Shown here piece after piece: positions 42,938 through 51,806 of a DNA stretch of 64,000 bases. Origin of the DNA: Bradyrhizobium lablabi (GTDB taxonomy: Bacteria; Pseudomonadota; Alphaproteobacteria; Rhizobiales; Xanthobacteraceae). Numbering within the stretch: the first letter of the stretch is position 1; each line of letters starts with the position of its first letter. The position numbers and the translations under genes are program-made. Under the pieces are notes generated by a model. That model was not told the origin of the DNA. It saw only the letters and a list, made by a program, of their open reading frames with translations, and ran no database searches. The stretch spans positions 208,501-272,500 of the forward strand of contig NZ_JAFCLN010000003.1 of NCBI RefSeq assembly GCF_018129385.1. The letters run 5' to 3'.

Positions 42938-43159
42938 ATGCGTGCGATAGCTGTTTCGATCCTGCTCGCCCTGATCCCGGCCGCCGGCGCCGAGGCGCAA
43001 ACATACGACCCGAGATACCCGATCTGCCTTCAGGTCTGGGGCACCGACGGCAGCTCGATCTCCTGCCGCTTCGGCTCCATGGGCCAATGCAAGGCGGTGG
43101 CGTCCGGCCGGGCGGCGCAGTGCGTGACCAATCCGTATTTCGCGAAGCGACGCCGTTAG
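42938..43159 (+). CDS. DUF3551 small exported protein
   Basis: 73 residues from ATG 42938, with GGGAG upstream. Signal peptide MRAIAVSILLALIPAAGAEAQ. The mature peptide YDPRYPICLQVWG...SCRFGSMGQCKAVASGRAAQCVTNPYF matches DUF3551, a Bradyrhizobium-expanded family of tiny periplasmic proteins with four conserved Cys. Function unknown. Confidence 0.9.
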   Translation: MRAIAVSILLALIPAAGAEAQTYDPRYPICLQVWGTDGSSISCRFGSMGQCKAVASGRAAQCVTNPYFAKRRR

Positions 43160-43191
43160 GCCGCGTTGGCACGGGGGAAGGACAGCGCAAA

Positions 43192-43228
43192 ACAAAAAAC
43201 CCTTCCAAGCCGTTGGCCTGGAAGGGTT
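43192..43228 (-). terminator. Terminator of the initiator tRNA gene
   Basis: AACCCTTCCA (minus strand) pairs with TGGAAGGGTT over a 10-bp stem (43219-43228 with 43198-43207), followed by TTTTTTG. It lies 4 nt after the tRNA end. Confidence 0.85.
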
Positions 43229-43231
43229 GTT

Positions 43232-43308
<77 letters not shown>

Positions 43309-43599
43309 TTAACCGTTGCGCGCCTTCCAAAAACCGGGCCGGAAACGAACCCGGCCCGCGCTTGCAGCGCCGATCGTCCCGTTCCGGAGGCTTCCTGAGA
43401 AGGCAACCCGGGCATCGCCAACGGGTGCGGGGCGTATGTATCAACGCTGATCCCCTTTGGAAAGGGCAAAAGGTCCGGTTTTGAGGATTTTGTGACAGCT
43501 AAATCACGGGTTTTCCGGCTCAAAATCGGAATGGGGAACCGCTCTTGCCAGAAACGGCCGAAAAGCGGAGCTTCACTGCAAAAATGATGGGGGATACGC

Positions 43600-45204
43600 G
43601 TGACGGATACATTCGATTTCGTGGTGGTGGGCGCCGGCTCCGGCGGGAGCACGTTGGCGGGGAGGCTTTCGGAGAACGCGGACACCTCGGTGGCGCTGCT
43701 GGATGCCGGCGGCAGGAACGACAATTGGGTGGTCACCACGCCCTTTGCGCTCGCGCTGATGGTCACCGGCAACATCAACAACTGGGCGTTCGCCACGGTG
43801 CCGCAGGCCGGCCTCAACGGCCGCATCGGCTATCAGCCCCGCGGCAAGGGGCTCGGCGGCTCAAGCGCGATCAACGCCATGGTCTATATCCGCGGCCATC
43901 GCAGCGACTATGATCACTGGGCTTCGCTGGGTAATCCCGGCTGGTCCTATGCCGACGTATTGCCCTACTTCAAGCGCGCCGAGGACAATGCCGATTTCGG
44001 CGGCGAGTATCACGGCAAGGGCGGCCCGCTGGCCGTCAACCGGCTGCGTACCGACAACCCCGTGCAGCAGATCTTCATACAGGCGGCGCAGGAAGGCCAG
44101 TTCCGGATCCGCGAGGATTTCAACGGCGAGGACCATGAAGGCCTCGGCATCTATCAGGTGACGCAGAAGAACGGCGAACGCTGGAGCGCAGCGCGCGCCT
44201 ATGTCCATCCGCATATCGGCAGCCGTGCCAATTTGCGGGTCGAGACCGGCGCCCACGCCACCCGCATCCTGTTCGAAGGCAAGCGCGCGGTCGGCGTCGA
44301 ATACCGGCAAGGCAAGGAGTTGAAGCAACTGCGCGCGCGGCGCGAGGTGATCGTTGCCGGCGGCGCGTTCCAGAGCCCGCAACTGCTGATGCTTTCTGGC
44401 GTCGGGGACGGCACAGAACTCGGCAAGCACGGGATCGCCAGCGTGCATCACCTGCCCGGCGTCGGTCAGAACCTACAGGATCATCCTGACTTCGTGTTCG
44501 GCTACATGTCCGACAATCCCAACTTCAACGGGCTCTCGCTGAAGGGAATGCCGCGACTGTTGCGCGCGATCCGCCAGTACCGGCGCGAGCGCCGCGGTCC
44601 GATGACGTCGAACTTCGCCGAATGCGGCGGTTTTCTGAAGACCAGGCCCGACCTCGAGATTCCCGACGTGCAACTGCATTTCGGCATGGCGCTGACCGAC
44701 GATCACGGCCGCAAGCGTCACCGGGGCACCGGCTTCTCGTTGCACGTCTGCCAGTTGCGGCCGAAGAGCCGCGGACATGTCGGGCTTCATAGCGCCGATC
44801 CCATGGCCGCGCCCCTGATCGATCCGAATTTCCTCGGCGATCCCGATGATCTCGAAACCATGGTCGGCGGCTACAAGATCACCAAGCGGCTGCTGGAGAC
44901 GCCGGCGCTGCGAGCGATCCAGAAAAAGGACATGTTCACCGAGGGCGTGCGCACCGACGATGACATCCGAAAAATCCTGCGCGAGCGCGTGGATACCGTC
45001 TATCACCCGGTCGGCACCTGTAAGATGGGCAGCGATCCCCTGGCGGTGGTCGATTCACGGCTGAAGGTGCATGGCATGGAGGGATTGCGCGTGGTCGATG
45101 CCTCGATCATGCCGACCCTGATCGGCGGCAATACCAATGCGCCGACCATCATGATCGGCGAGAAGGCCGCCGACATGATCAAGGCGGAGATGCGGGCGAA
45201 CTGA
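43600..45204 (+). CDS. GMC-family FAD oxidoreductase (choline/alcohol dehydrogenase-like)
   Basis: 534 residues from a GTG at 43600, after GGGGGATA. The FAD-binding motif is [23 protein letters not shown] signature 1 is [18 protein letters not shown] and signature 2 [15 protein letters not shown]. The catalytic His is in [13 protein letters not shown] and the Asn in [19 protein letters not shown]. It oxidises an alcohol to aldehyde with FAD; BetA-like sequence but the substrate may differ, as no betaine genes are adjacent. Family length 530-560. Confidence 0.93.
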   Translation: MTDTFDFVVVGAGSGGSTLAGRLSENADTSVALLDAGGRNDNWVVTTPFALALMVTGNINNWAFATVPQAGLNGRIGYQPRGKGLGGSSAINAMVYIRGHRSDYDHWASLGNPGWSYADVLPYFKRAEDNADFGGEYHGKGGPLAVNRLRTDNPVQQIFIQAAQEGQFRIREDFNGEDHEGLGIYQVTQKNGERWSAARAYVHPHIGSRANLRVETGAHATRILFEGKRAVGVEYRQGKELKQLRARREVIVAGGAFQSPQLLMLSGVGDGTELGKHGIASVHHLPGVGQNLQDHPDFVFGYMSDNPNFNGLSLKGMPRLLRAIRQYRRERRGPMTSNFAECGGFLKTRPDLEIPDVQLHFGMALTDDHGRKRHRGTGFSLHVCQLRPKSRGHVGLHSADPMAAPLIDPNFLGDPDDLETMVGGYKITKRLLETPALRAIQKKDMFTEGVRTDDDIRKILRERVDTVYHPVGTCKMGSDPLAVVDSRLKVHGMEGLRVVDASIMPTLIGGNTNAPTIMIGEKAADMIKAEMRAN

Positions 45205-45213
45205 ATAACCGCT

Positions 45214-45304
45214 CGTCATGCCCGGACTTGATCCGGGCATCCATCGATCTTCGGAAAAAATCTTTCATGCGAGGTGGATTGCCGGGTCAAGCCCGGCAAT
45301 GACG
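45214..45304. repeat. Palindromic repeat, family D
   Basis: CGTCATGCCCGG...CCGGGCATCC and GGATTGCCGGG...CCCGGCAATGACG arms; two nested hairpins, CCCGGACTTGATCCGGG and GCCGGGTCAAGCCCGGC. The rest of 45305-45425 carries nothing I can support. Confidence 0.85.
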
Positions 45305-45425
45305 AGAGAGTTATCACGAGAGCTGTCGGAACCAAACGGCTGCGCCGATACCGACAATTTTAGCGATCGCGCGGCCGGTTCCTTGACGAACCTAGGGCAT
45401 GGAAAGGCGCTGTTGGAAGTGCCAC

Positions 45426-45941
45426 ATGAACAGTTTCGATATCGTCGTCTATCTTGGTTTGGTCATCGCCATCGTGACTGGCTTCAACACCGGCCTTTTG
45501 CGCAGCGCGATCACCATTCTCGCCTATCTGGTTGCGATGCCGCTGAGCGCGTGGATCATGACGATGGTCGCGCCGCAACTCGGCGGCCAGTTTGCCGCGC
45601 CGCTTTCGCAAAACTGGGTGATCTTCTTCGCCACGTTCCTGTTCGCAGGGATGGGGCTGGGAAAAATGGCGCGGATGGCGCTGGACGATGCCATCGGCTC
45701 CGAGACCGGCATCGGCGACCGTCTCGGCGGCGCGGCGCTGGGCGCGGTTCGCGTCGGCTTGGTCGCGACCACGTTCGTCCTCATTTTCGATCAGCTCGTG
45801 CCGGCGGCCAAGCAGCCAGCGTTCCTGAACGGCTCGCAATTGCGGCCGCTGTTCTCCGCCGCCGGACAGAGCGGCATCCGGTCGCTGCCGCCCGACCTCA
45901 CCGCCACCATCGAGCGGATGAAAAAAGAGCGGCACATCTGA
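45426..45941 (+). CDS. CvpA-family membrane protein
   Basis: 171 residues from ATG 45426 with TGGAAG upstream. Four membrane helices, SFDIVVYLGLVIAIVTGFNTGLLRSAITILAYLVAMPLSAW being the standard CvpA opening with its G-x-x-x-G pattern; the C-terminus is soluble (IRSLPPDLTATIERMKK). CvpA proteins support colicin V export and purine-related or envelope functions in enterics. Confidence 0.88.
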   Translation: MNSFDIVVYLGLVIAIVTGFNTGLLRSAITILAYLVAMPLSAWIMTMVAPQLGGQFAAPLSQNWVIFFATFLFAGMGLGKMARMALDDAIGSETGIGDRLGGAALGAVRVGLVATTFVLIFDQLVPAAKQPAFLNGSQLRPLFSAAGQSGIRSLPPDLTATIERMKKERHI

Positions 45942-45954
45942 AGCTTTTTGCTTT

Positions 45955-46002
45955 GAGCATAATCTTGCGGAAAGCCGGTGCCCACTTTTCCGGATTATGC
46001 TC
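45955..46002. repeat. Palindromic repeat, family E
   Basis: GAGCATAATC (45955-45964) and GATTATGCTC (45993-46002) are perfect inverted arms; the inside reads CGGAAAGCCGGTGCCCACTTTTCCG, a pattern scattered in many alphaproteobacterial genomes. Confidence 0.85.
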
Positions 46003-46118
46003 CCTCTTCCCGCCGTCATGCATTTCTGCCGCGCGCGGTCCCTTATCAGGGCCGCGGAGGTTGGCTATGGTGCCGCCGTCCGACCTCAATAATCATCCGA
46101 AATCACGGGAGTGAAACA

Positions 46119-46901
46119 GTGGATCTTGGGATCAAAGGCCGCCGCGCCATCATCTGCGCCTCCAGCAAGGGCCTTGGCCGCGCCTGCGCCATCGCGCTCG
46201 CCGGTGAAGGCGTTCATGTCACGCTGACGGCGCGCGGCGCCGAGGCGCTGAAGGCGACTGCCGACGAAATCCGGAAGAAAAGCCCCGGCGTGACCGTCAC
46301 CGAGATCGTCGGCGACATCACGACGCCGGCGGGGCGCGCAGACGTGCTGAAAGCCTGTCCCGAGCCGGACATTTTGATCAACAATGCCGGCGGCCCGCCG
46401 CCCGGCGACTTCCGCAACTGGACGCGAGACGACTGGATCAAGGCCATCGACGCCAACATGCTGACCCCGATCGAGCTGATCAAGGCGACGGTCGACGGCA
46501 TGATGGCGCGAAAATTCGGCCGCATCGTCAACATCACCTCGGCCGCGGTGAAGGCGCCGATCGAAATTCTCGGCCTCTCCAACGGCGCGCGGGCCGGCCT
46601 CACCGGCTTCGTCGCGGGTCTCTCGCGGAAAACCGTCATCAATAACGTCACCATCAACGGCCTGTTGCCGGGCCCGTTCTTGACCGACCGGCTGCGCAAC
46701 ACCGCAAAATCCGAAGCGGAGAAGCGCGGCATCACGCATGAGGCGCGGCTGGCGGAACGCGCCAAGGAAAATCCGGCCGGCCGCTTCGGCGATCCCGAGG
46801 AGTTTGGCCTCGCCTGCGCATTCCTTTGCGCCGACAAAGCCGGCTTCATCACCGGCCAGAACATCCTGCTCGACGGCGGCGCGTTCCCGGGAACGCTGTG
46901 A
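46119..46901 (+). CDS. SDR family protein lacking the canonical active-site Tyr-Lys
   Basis: 260 residues from a GTG at 46119 after GGGAG. The nucleotide motif is CASSKGLG in place of TGxxxGIG, and NNAGG is present. Where the active site YxxxK should be, the sequence reads LGLSNGARAGLTGF; a Ser (ITSAAVKAP) remains. Such Tyr-less SDRs form a known branch of FabG-like proteins with unproven reaction. Its TGA overlaps the GTG of the next gene, so the two are translationally coupled. Confidence 0.9.
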   Translation: MDLGIKGRRAIICASSKGLGRACAIALAGEGVHVTLTARGAEALKATADEIRKKSPGVTVTEIVGDITTPAGRADVLKACPEPDILINNAGGPPPGDFRNWTRDDWIKAIDANMLTPIELIKATVDGMMARKFGRIVNITSAAVKAPIEILGLSNGARAGLTGFVAGLSRKTVINNVTINGLLPGPFLTDRLRNTAKSEAEKRGITHEARLAERAKENPAGRFGDPEEFGLACAFLCADKAGFITGQNILLDGGAFPGTL

Positions 46902-47887
46902 GAGCGATCTGGTACGAACGCACGGGACCGGCGGCGGACGTTCTCACCTATGGTGAGATGCCGACGCCGGTCGCGGGACCCGGTGAGGTGCGGATCAGGC
47001 TCGAGGCATCGGGCGTCAATCCCGCCGATGTCGGCCGCCGCGGCGGCACCTATCGCGCGATGGAATATCCGCGTGTGATTCCGAACAGCGACGGCGCAGG
47101 GATTATCGACCAGATCGGCGATGGCGTGACGCGGTTGAGCACCGGCCAGCGCGTCTGGCTGTTCAACGGCCAGCGCAACGGCAGAGCGTTCGGTACCGCC
47201 GCCGAATACATCGCGTTGGCCGAGCACCTCGTGACGCCGCTGCCGGACAATCTCACCTTCGCGCAAGGTGCGACCCTCGGCATCCCCGGCATGACCGCCT
47301 GGTGCTGCCTGTTCGGCGACGGACCGATTGCGGGCAAGACCGTACTGGTCACCGGCGGCGCCGGCGCGGTCGGCCACTATGCGGTGCAACTGGCAAAATG
47401 GGGCGGCGCGCGGGTGATCGCGACGGTCAGTTCGGCGGCCAAGGCCGAACAGGCGCGGCTGGCCGGCGCCGATCTCGTGATCAACTACAGGAACGACGAC
47501 GTGGTCGAGAAGGCGATGGCCTTCACGGGAAGGCGCGGCGTGGACCGCGTCGTCGACGTCGATTTCGGCGGCAATATCGAGACTACGCTGAAATTGATGG
47601 GCATGAATTCGACCATCGCGATCTACGCGACCAACGGCAACCGCACGCCCGTGGTGCCGATGCGCGAGCTGATGGAAAAATGCATTGCGGTGCGCGCGCT
47701 GGTGCTGTTCGCGCTGCCGCCGCCGCTGCTCGCGGCTGCGCAAGCCGACATCACCAAATGGCTCGCGGCGGGAATGCGCATTCACAACATCGCCGGTCAG
47801 TTCGCGCTGTCAGATACGGCGCAGGCGCATCTGGCGGTCGAGAAGGGCGACAAGCTCGGGACCGTCATCGTCGATTGCGCGCGATAA
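46898..47887 (+). CDS. NADPH:quinone reductase-like (zinc-free MDR) oxidoreductase
   Basis: 329 residues from a GTG at 46898, overlapping the previous stop by GTGA. MDR fold: catalytic N-domain (PTPVAGPGEVRIRLEASGVNPADVGRR) and Rossmann domain with VLVTGGAGAVGHYAVQLAKWGGARVIATV. No zinc-ligand cysteines, as in quinone reductases and enoyl reductases of this group. It would reduce quinones or enones with NADPH. Followed after 22 bp by an MBL gene. Confidence 0.92.
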   Translation: MRAIWYERTGPAADVLTYGEMPTPVAGPGEVRIRLEASGVNPADVGRRGGTYRAMEYPRVIPNSDGAGIIDQIGDGVTRLSTGQRVWLFNGQRNGRAFGTAAEYIALAEHLVTPLPDNLTFAQGATLGIPGMTAWCCLFGDGPIAGKTVLVTGGAGAVGHYAVQLAKWGGARVIATVSSAAKAEQARLAGADLVINYRNDDVVEKAMAFTGRRGVDRVVDVDFGGNIETTLKLMGMNSTIAIYATNGNRTPVVPMRELMEKCIAVRALVLFALPPPLLAAAQADITKWLAAGMRIHNIAGQFALSDTAQAHLAVEKGDKLGTVIVDCAR

Positions 47888-47909
47888 CAAGAAACGAGGG
47901 AAACGCCGG

Positions 47910-48758
47910 ATGCAGTGGAAGGTAGGCAGGGTCAAGATAACGAAGGTCGTCGAGCTCGAGACGTTGGGTCACACGCGCTTCATCCTGCCGCTCGCGACCA
48001 ACGAGGAAATCCAGAAACTGCCCTGGCTGATCCCGCACTTCGCCAATGAAGAGGGCCGGCTGAAAATGTCGATCCATTCGCTTGTCGTGGAGACGCCGAC
48101 GCGGCGGATCATCGTCGACACCGGCCTTGGCAATGACAAGCAGGGCCGCAACGTTCCGACCTGGAACAACCGCAAGGATCCCTTTCTGGACAGGCTGACC
48201 GCCGCGGGCTTTCCACCTGACAGCATCGACACCGTGCTGTGCACGCATCTGCATGTCGATCACGTCGGCTGGAACACCAGCCTCGTGGACGGCAGATGGG
48301 TGCCGACGTTCAGGAACGCGCGCTACGTGTTCGGCAAGACCGAATATGAGCACTGGCGCGACCACAGCGAGGAGCCGGCGCATATCGCCGTCTTCAACGA
48401 CTCGGTGAAGCCGATCGCGGATGCCGGCAAGGCCGATCTGGTCGCCAGCGATGCAAAACTCGCCGACGAGATCACGCTGATCCCCACCCCGGGCCACAGC
48501 CCCGGCCATATGAGCATCCACATCAGGTCCGACGGCGAAGAGGGCCTGCTGACGGGGGACGTTGCCCACCACCCCTGCCAGATGGCGCATCTGGACTGGT
48601 CCTCGACCGCGGATAGCGATCCCACCCAATCGCCGGCGACCCGGCGCGAGCTGTTTTCGCGCTTCGCCGACACGCCCGTGCTGGTGATCGGCGGGCATTT
48701 CAACGCCGGCCACATCAGGCGCGAGGGCGACGCCTTCAAGTTCATTGCGCTCGCTTAG
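47910..48758 (+). CDS. MBL-fold hydrolase (lactonase-like), paralogue 1
   Basis: 282 residues from ATG 47910 after ACGAGGG. The dinuclear metal motif is CTHLHVDHVGWNT; further ligands are PTPGHSPGH, TGDVAHH and GGHFNAGH at the end. The layout matches lactonase-type MBL proteins (AHL lactonases, metal-dependent hydrolases). A close paralogue lies at 51807-52676 with the same VDHVGWNT and RWVPTFxxARYVFGKTE blocks. The reaction is probably hydrolysis of a lactone or thioester produced in this cluster. Confidence 0.92.
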   Translation: MQWKVGRVKITKVVELETLGHTRFILPLATNEEIQKLPWLIPHFANEEGRLKMSIHSLVVETPTRRIIVDTGLGNDKQGRNVPTWNNRKDPFLDRLTAAGFPPDSIDTVLCTHLHVDHVGWNTSLVDGRWVPTFRNARYVFGKTEYEHWRDHSEEPAHIAVFNDSVKPIADAGKADLVASDAKLADEITLIPTPGHSPGHMSIHIRSDGEEGLLTGDVAHHPCQMAHLDWSSTADSDPTQSPATRRELFSRFADTPVLVIGGHFNAGHIRREGDAFKFIALA

Positions 48759-48760
48759 AC

Positions 48761-48868
48761 CCTCATGGTGAGGAGGCGCGTAAGCGCCGTCTCGAACCAT
48801 GAAGGCCCCAATTTTACCCGCGGCCCATCCTTCGATACGGCCGCTTTGCGGCCTCCTCAGGATGAGGG
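48761..48868. repeat. Palindromic repeat, family C (copy 2, inverted)
   Basis: CTCATGGTGAGGAGGCGCG...TCTCGAACCATGAAGGC on the left and CCATCCTTCGATACGGC...CTCCTCAGGATGAGG on the right. Same element as 25798-25900 in the opposite direction. Confidence 0.85.
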
Positions 48869-48982
48869 GTGCTGCGTTGCAGCAGCGCAGGCGAGAGGCC
48901 ATTGCAATCCCGCCCGCGCTGTTCCATGAACGCTGCCAAGAAGGCATCAGTCAAACCAAGACCCTCAAGGGAGTGCTGAAAA

Positions 48983-49825
48983 ATGAAGCTTGTGCGTTAC
49001 GGCGAAAAGGGTGCGGAAAAGCCCGGCCTGATCGATAAATCCGGCCAGTTGCGCGACCTCTCGGCCCATGTGAAGGACCTGGATGGCGCGGCCTATTCGC
49101 CTGACAGCCTGAAGAAGCTGGCTGCGATCGACCCGGCCTCGCTGCCCGCCGTCTCCGGCAAGCCGCGCTTCGGCGCTCCCGTTACCGGCATCTCCAAATT
49201 CGTCGCCATCGGCCTGAACTACGTCGACCATGCCAAGGAGACGGGCTCGCCGATCCCGACCGAGCCGATCTTCTTCATCAAGGCCAACACGGCGCTGTCG
49301 GGTCCGAACGACGCGGTCGAAAAGCCGCGCGGCTCGACCAAGCTCGACTGGGAAGTCGAGATCGCAGCCATCATCGGCACCCGCGCCAAATATGTTTCGG
49401 AAGCCGATGCGCTGAATCACGTCGCCGGCTATTGCTGCTGCAACGACGTTTCCGAGCGCAATTTCCAGATCGAGCGCCTCGGACAGTGGACCAAGGGCAA
49501 ATCGCACGACACCTTCGGCCCGGTCGGCCCGTGGGTTGCGACCAAGGACGAGATCGCGGACGTGCAGAAACTGTCGATGTGGCTCGACGTCAACGGCCAG
49601 CGCCGCCAGACCGGATCGACCTCGACCATGATCTTCACCATGGCCAAGTGCATTTCCTACGTCTCGCAGTTCATGACCCTGCTGCCCGGCGACATCGTCA
49701 CCACGGGCACCCCGCCCGGCGTCGGCACCGGCATGAAGCCGCCGCAATTCCTCAATGTCGGCGACGTCGTCACGCTGGGCATCGAGGGCCTCGGCGAGCA
49801 GCGCCAGGAGATTGTTGCGGCCTGA
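48983..49825 (+). CDS. Fumarylacetoacetate hydrolase family protein
   Basis: 280 residues. The FAH C-domain (about 70-275) is complete: KFVAIGLNYVDHAKETG, PIFFIKANTALSGPNDAV, LDWEVEIAAIIGTRAKYV with the metal-binding E-x-E and CNDVSERNFQ with the Asp, then GDIVTTGTPPGVGTGMKPPQFL. These Mg/Mn enzymes cleave or isomerise C-C bonds in beta-keto or 2-hydroxy-dienoate intermediates of aromatic or sugar-acid breakdown. A natural partner for the SDR and MBL genes beside it. Confidence 0.94.
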   Translation: MKLVRYGEKGAEKPGLIDKSGQLRDLSAHVKDLDGAAYSPDSLKKLAAIDPASLPAVSGKPRFGAPVTGISKFVAIGLNYVDHAKETGSPIPTEPIFFIKANTALSGPNDAVEKPRGSTKLDWEVEIAAIIGTRAKYVSEADALNHVAGYCCCNDVSERNFQIERLGQWTKGKSHDTFGPVGPWVATKDEIADVQKLSMWLDVNGQRRQTGSTSTMIFTMAKCISYVSQFMTLLPGDIVTTGTPPGVGTGMKPPQFLNVGDVVTLGIEGLGEQRQEIVAA

Positions 49826-49838
49826 GCGCACACTCCAC

Positions 49839-49922
49839 CGTCATTGCGAGCGAAGCGAAGCAATCCATCTATCCGCTTGCGGAGCTATGGATTGCTTCGT
49901 CGCCTCGCTCCTTGCAATGACG
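49839..49922. repeat. Palindromic repeat, family B (copy 2)
   Basis: CGTCATTGCGAGCGAAGCGAAG...CTTCGTCGCCTCGCTCCTTGCAATGACG; same element as 19765-19849. Confidence 0.85.
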
Positions 49923-49955
49923 TTCCAATTTCCAATGGACCATTTGGAACCACTC

Positions 49956-50567
49956 ATGAAACTCACCTTCTCTCCCGCCTCGCCCTTTGCCCGCAAGGTG
50001 CGCATTGCCGCGATCGAGCTCGGGCTGATCGACAAGATCGAGATGATTCCCTCCACCGTCGCGCCCGGAACGGTCAACGAGGAATATTCCAAAATCTCGC
50101 CGCTGAAGAAGCTGCCGGTGCTGATCACCAATGACGGCGACGTCATTCTCGATTCCTACGTGATCGTCGAATATCTCAACGAGACCGCAGGCGGTGCGCT
50201 GATCCCCGGCTACGGGCGCAAGCGCTGGCAGGTGAAGACGGATCATTCGCTGATTCAGGGCATGCTCGATTCCATGCTGCTGTGCCGCTACGAAAAGGCC
50301 GTACGGCCGCAGGGCCTGCAATGGCAAGCGTGGAGCGACGACCACTGGAACCGGGCATGGACCGGCATGGCGCGGTTCGAGAGCCGCGATGACGTGCTGG
50401 GCGGTCCGTTCGACATCGTGCAGATCGGCCTTGTTTGCGTGCTCGGCTATGCCGATTACCGCTTTGCCGATTGCGGCTGGCGCAAGGCCTACCCCAAACT
50501 CGACAAATTCCATCAGAAGATGCTGGAGCGGCCGTCGGTGAATATCTCGGTGCCGCCGCCGGCGTAG
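49956..50567 (+). CDS. Glutathione S-transferase family protein
   Basis: 203 residues from ATG 49956 (an ATG at 49935 adds seven residues). N-domain: KLTFSPASPFARKVRIAAIELGL with the Ser-Pro-Phe cap of the active site, KKLPVLITNDGDVILDSYVIVEYL with the cis-Pro and Asp-Ser pair. C-domain helices contain YADYRFADCGWRKAYPKLDKFHQKM. Cytosolic; it may use glutathione to open or isomerise an intermediate of the surrounding cluster. Confidence 0.9.
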   Translation: MKLTFSPASPFARKVRIAAIELGLIDKIEMIPSTVAPGTVNEEYSKISPLKKLPVLITNDGDVILDSYVIVEYLNETAGGALIPGYGRKRWQVKTDHSLIQGMLDSMLLCRYEKAVRPQGLQWQAWSDDHWNRAWTGMARFESRDDVLGGPFDIVQIGLVCVLGYADYRFADCGWRKAYPKLDKFHQKMLERPSVNISVPPPA

Positions 50568-50595
50568 AGTAGAGATTTGCGAGGGAGTGACCGAC

Positions 50596-51786
50596 ATGCG
50601 CCACCATCTCCCTCGCCTTCACTATCTCTGGCTTGGCGCCTTGTTCTCGCTCATCGCTTCCGCGGCATGGGGACAGAACCAGATGTCGCCTGGCCAACGA
50701 AATCTTGCCTGCGGATCTCCGACATCGCTCGACGACGGTTGGGTGACGGCCGCGCCCGAAAGCGCCGGGATGGATGGCGAGCGCCTCTGCACCATCGCCG
50801 CGCGTCTGCAACTCACGGGTTCGGAGGTTCACTCCGTGGTCGTCGTCCGCCACGGCAAACTGGTATTCGAGCAGTATTTCCCGGGGCTGGACCAGCCGTG
50901 GGGCGAGAAAGAAGCGCGGCACGAATTCACGCCGACGACCAGGCACGACATGCGCTCGGCATCGAAAAGCGTGACTTCGCTGCTGGTGGGCATCGCGATC
51001 GACCACAAGCTGATCGCAAGCGCCGATGAGTCCGTCGTGAAATTCTTCCCGGAATATCAGGTGGTGAAGCAGGCCGGATGGGATGCGATCACCATTCGCC
51101 AGCTCCTGACGATGTCCTCCGGCATCAAGTGGGACGAGACGCTCGGTTGGAGCGATCCGAGGAACGACGAACCCCACCTCGCCTTCGATCCCGATCCGCT
51201 TGGCTACGTGCTTTCAAAACCGATTGCCGCACCCCCGGACACGCTATGGGTCTACAATGGCGGTGGGACGGACCTGCTCGGCAGCATTCTCGAACGCGCA
51301 TCCGGAAAGAAGCTGGAAGCGTTTGCCCGCGAAGCCCTGTTCGGGCCGCTCGATGTCACCGACTTCGAATGGAAGAATTATCCGAGAAATGGCAAGCCCG
51401 CCGCAGCAGCCGGCCTGCGCCTGCGCCCACGCGATGCGGCGAAAATCGGCCAGCTTGTGCTCAACCGCGGGACGTGGAACGGCAAGCCCATCGTTTCGGC
51501 GGACTGGATCGAAAAATCCATCACGCCGCGTTTCCAGGCCGCCGGCTATTTCGGCGGAACGATGTTCTACGGCTATCAGTGGTGGATCGGCCGCTCGCTC
51601 GCGCGCGGAAAGGAAGTGCAATGGGTGGCCGCGTTCGGCTGGGGCGGACAGCGGATCTTCGTCGCGCCTGAGTTTGATCTCGTCATGGTCACCACAGCTT
51701 CGCAATACGGCAAGCCGAAGGAAGGCCTCGCCGCGATGGATATTCTGGCCAACGTCGTCCTCCCGGCAGCGCTCGACAAGCACTGA
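50596..51786 (+). CDS. Serine hydrolase, beta-lactamase/esterase (class C-like) family, exported
   Basis: 396 residues from ATG 50596 (GGGAG 8 nt upstream). Signal peptide to WGQ. The SxxK motif is SASKS (in HDMRSASKSVTSLL), the YxN motif WVYNGGGTDLL and the final KTG-like box FGWGGQRIFV. Fold shared with D-Ala-D-Ala peptidases, esterase EstB and 6-aminohexanoate-dimer hydrolase; the WWIGRS...EVQWVAAFGWGGQ tail is typical of the latter group. It acts in the periplasm on an ester or amide. Confidence 0.92.
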   Translation: MRHHLPRLHYLWLGALFSLIASAAWGQNQMSPGQRNLACGSPTSLDDGWVTAAPESAGMDGERLCTIAARLQLTGSEVHSVVVVRHGKLVFEQYFPGLDQPWGEKEARHEFTPTTRHDMRSASKSVTSLLVGIAIDHKLIASADESVVKFFPEYQVVKQAGWDAITIRQLLTMSSGIKWDETLGWSDPRNDEPHLAFDPDPLGYVLSKPIAAPPDTLWVYNGGGTDLLGSILERASGKKLEAFAREALFGPLDVTDFEWKNYPRNGKPAAAAGLRLRPRDAAKIGQLVLNRGTWNGKPIVSADWIEKSITPRFQAAGYFGGTMFYGYQWWIGRSLARGKEVQWVAAFGWGGQRIFVAPEFDLVMVTTASQYGKPKEGLAAMDILANVVLPAALDKH

Positions 51787-51806
51787 ACAGAAGAAACGGA
51801 AATGCC

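Noticed and set aside
43309..43599. Possible integration site next to the initiator tRNA.
   Set aside because: No integrase, no direct repeat of the tRNA 3' end found, and flanking genes look like ordinary chromosome.
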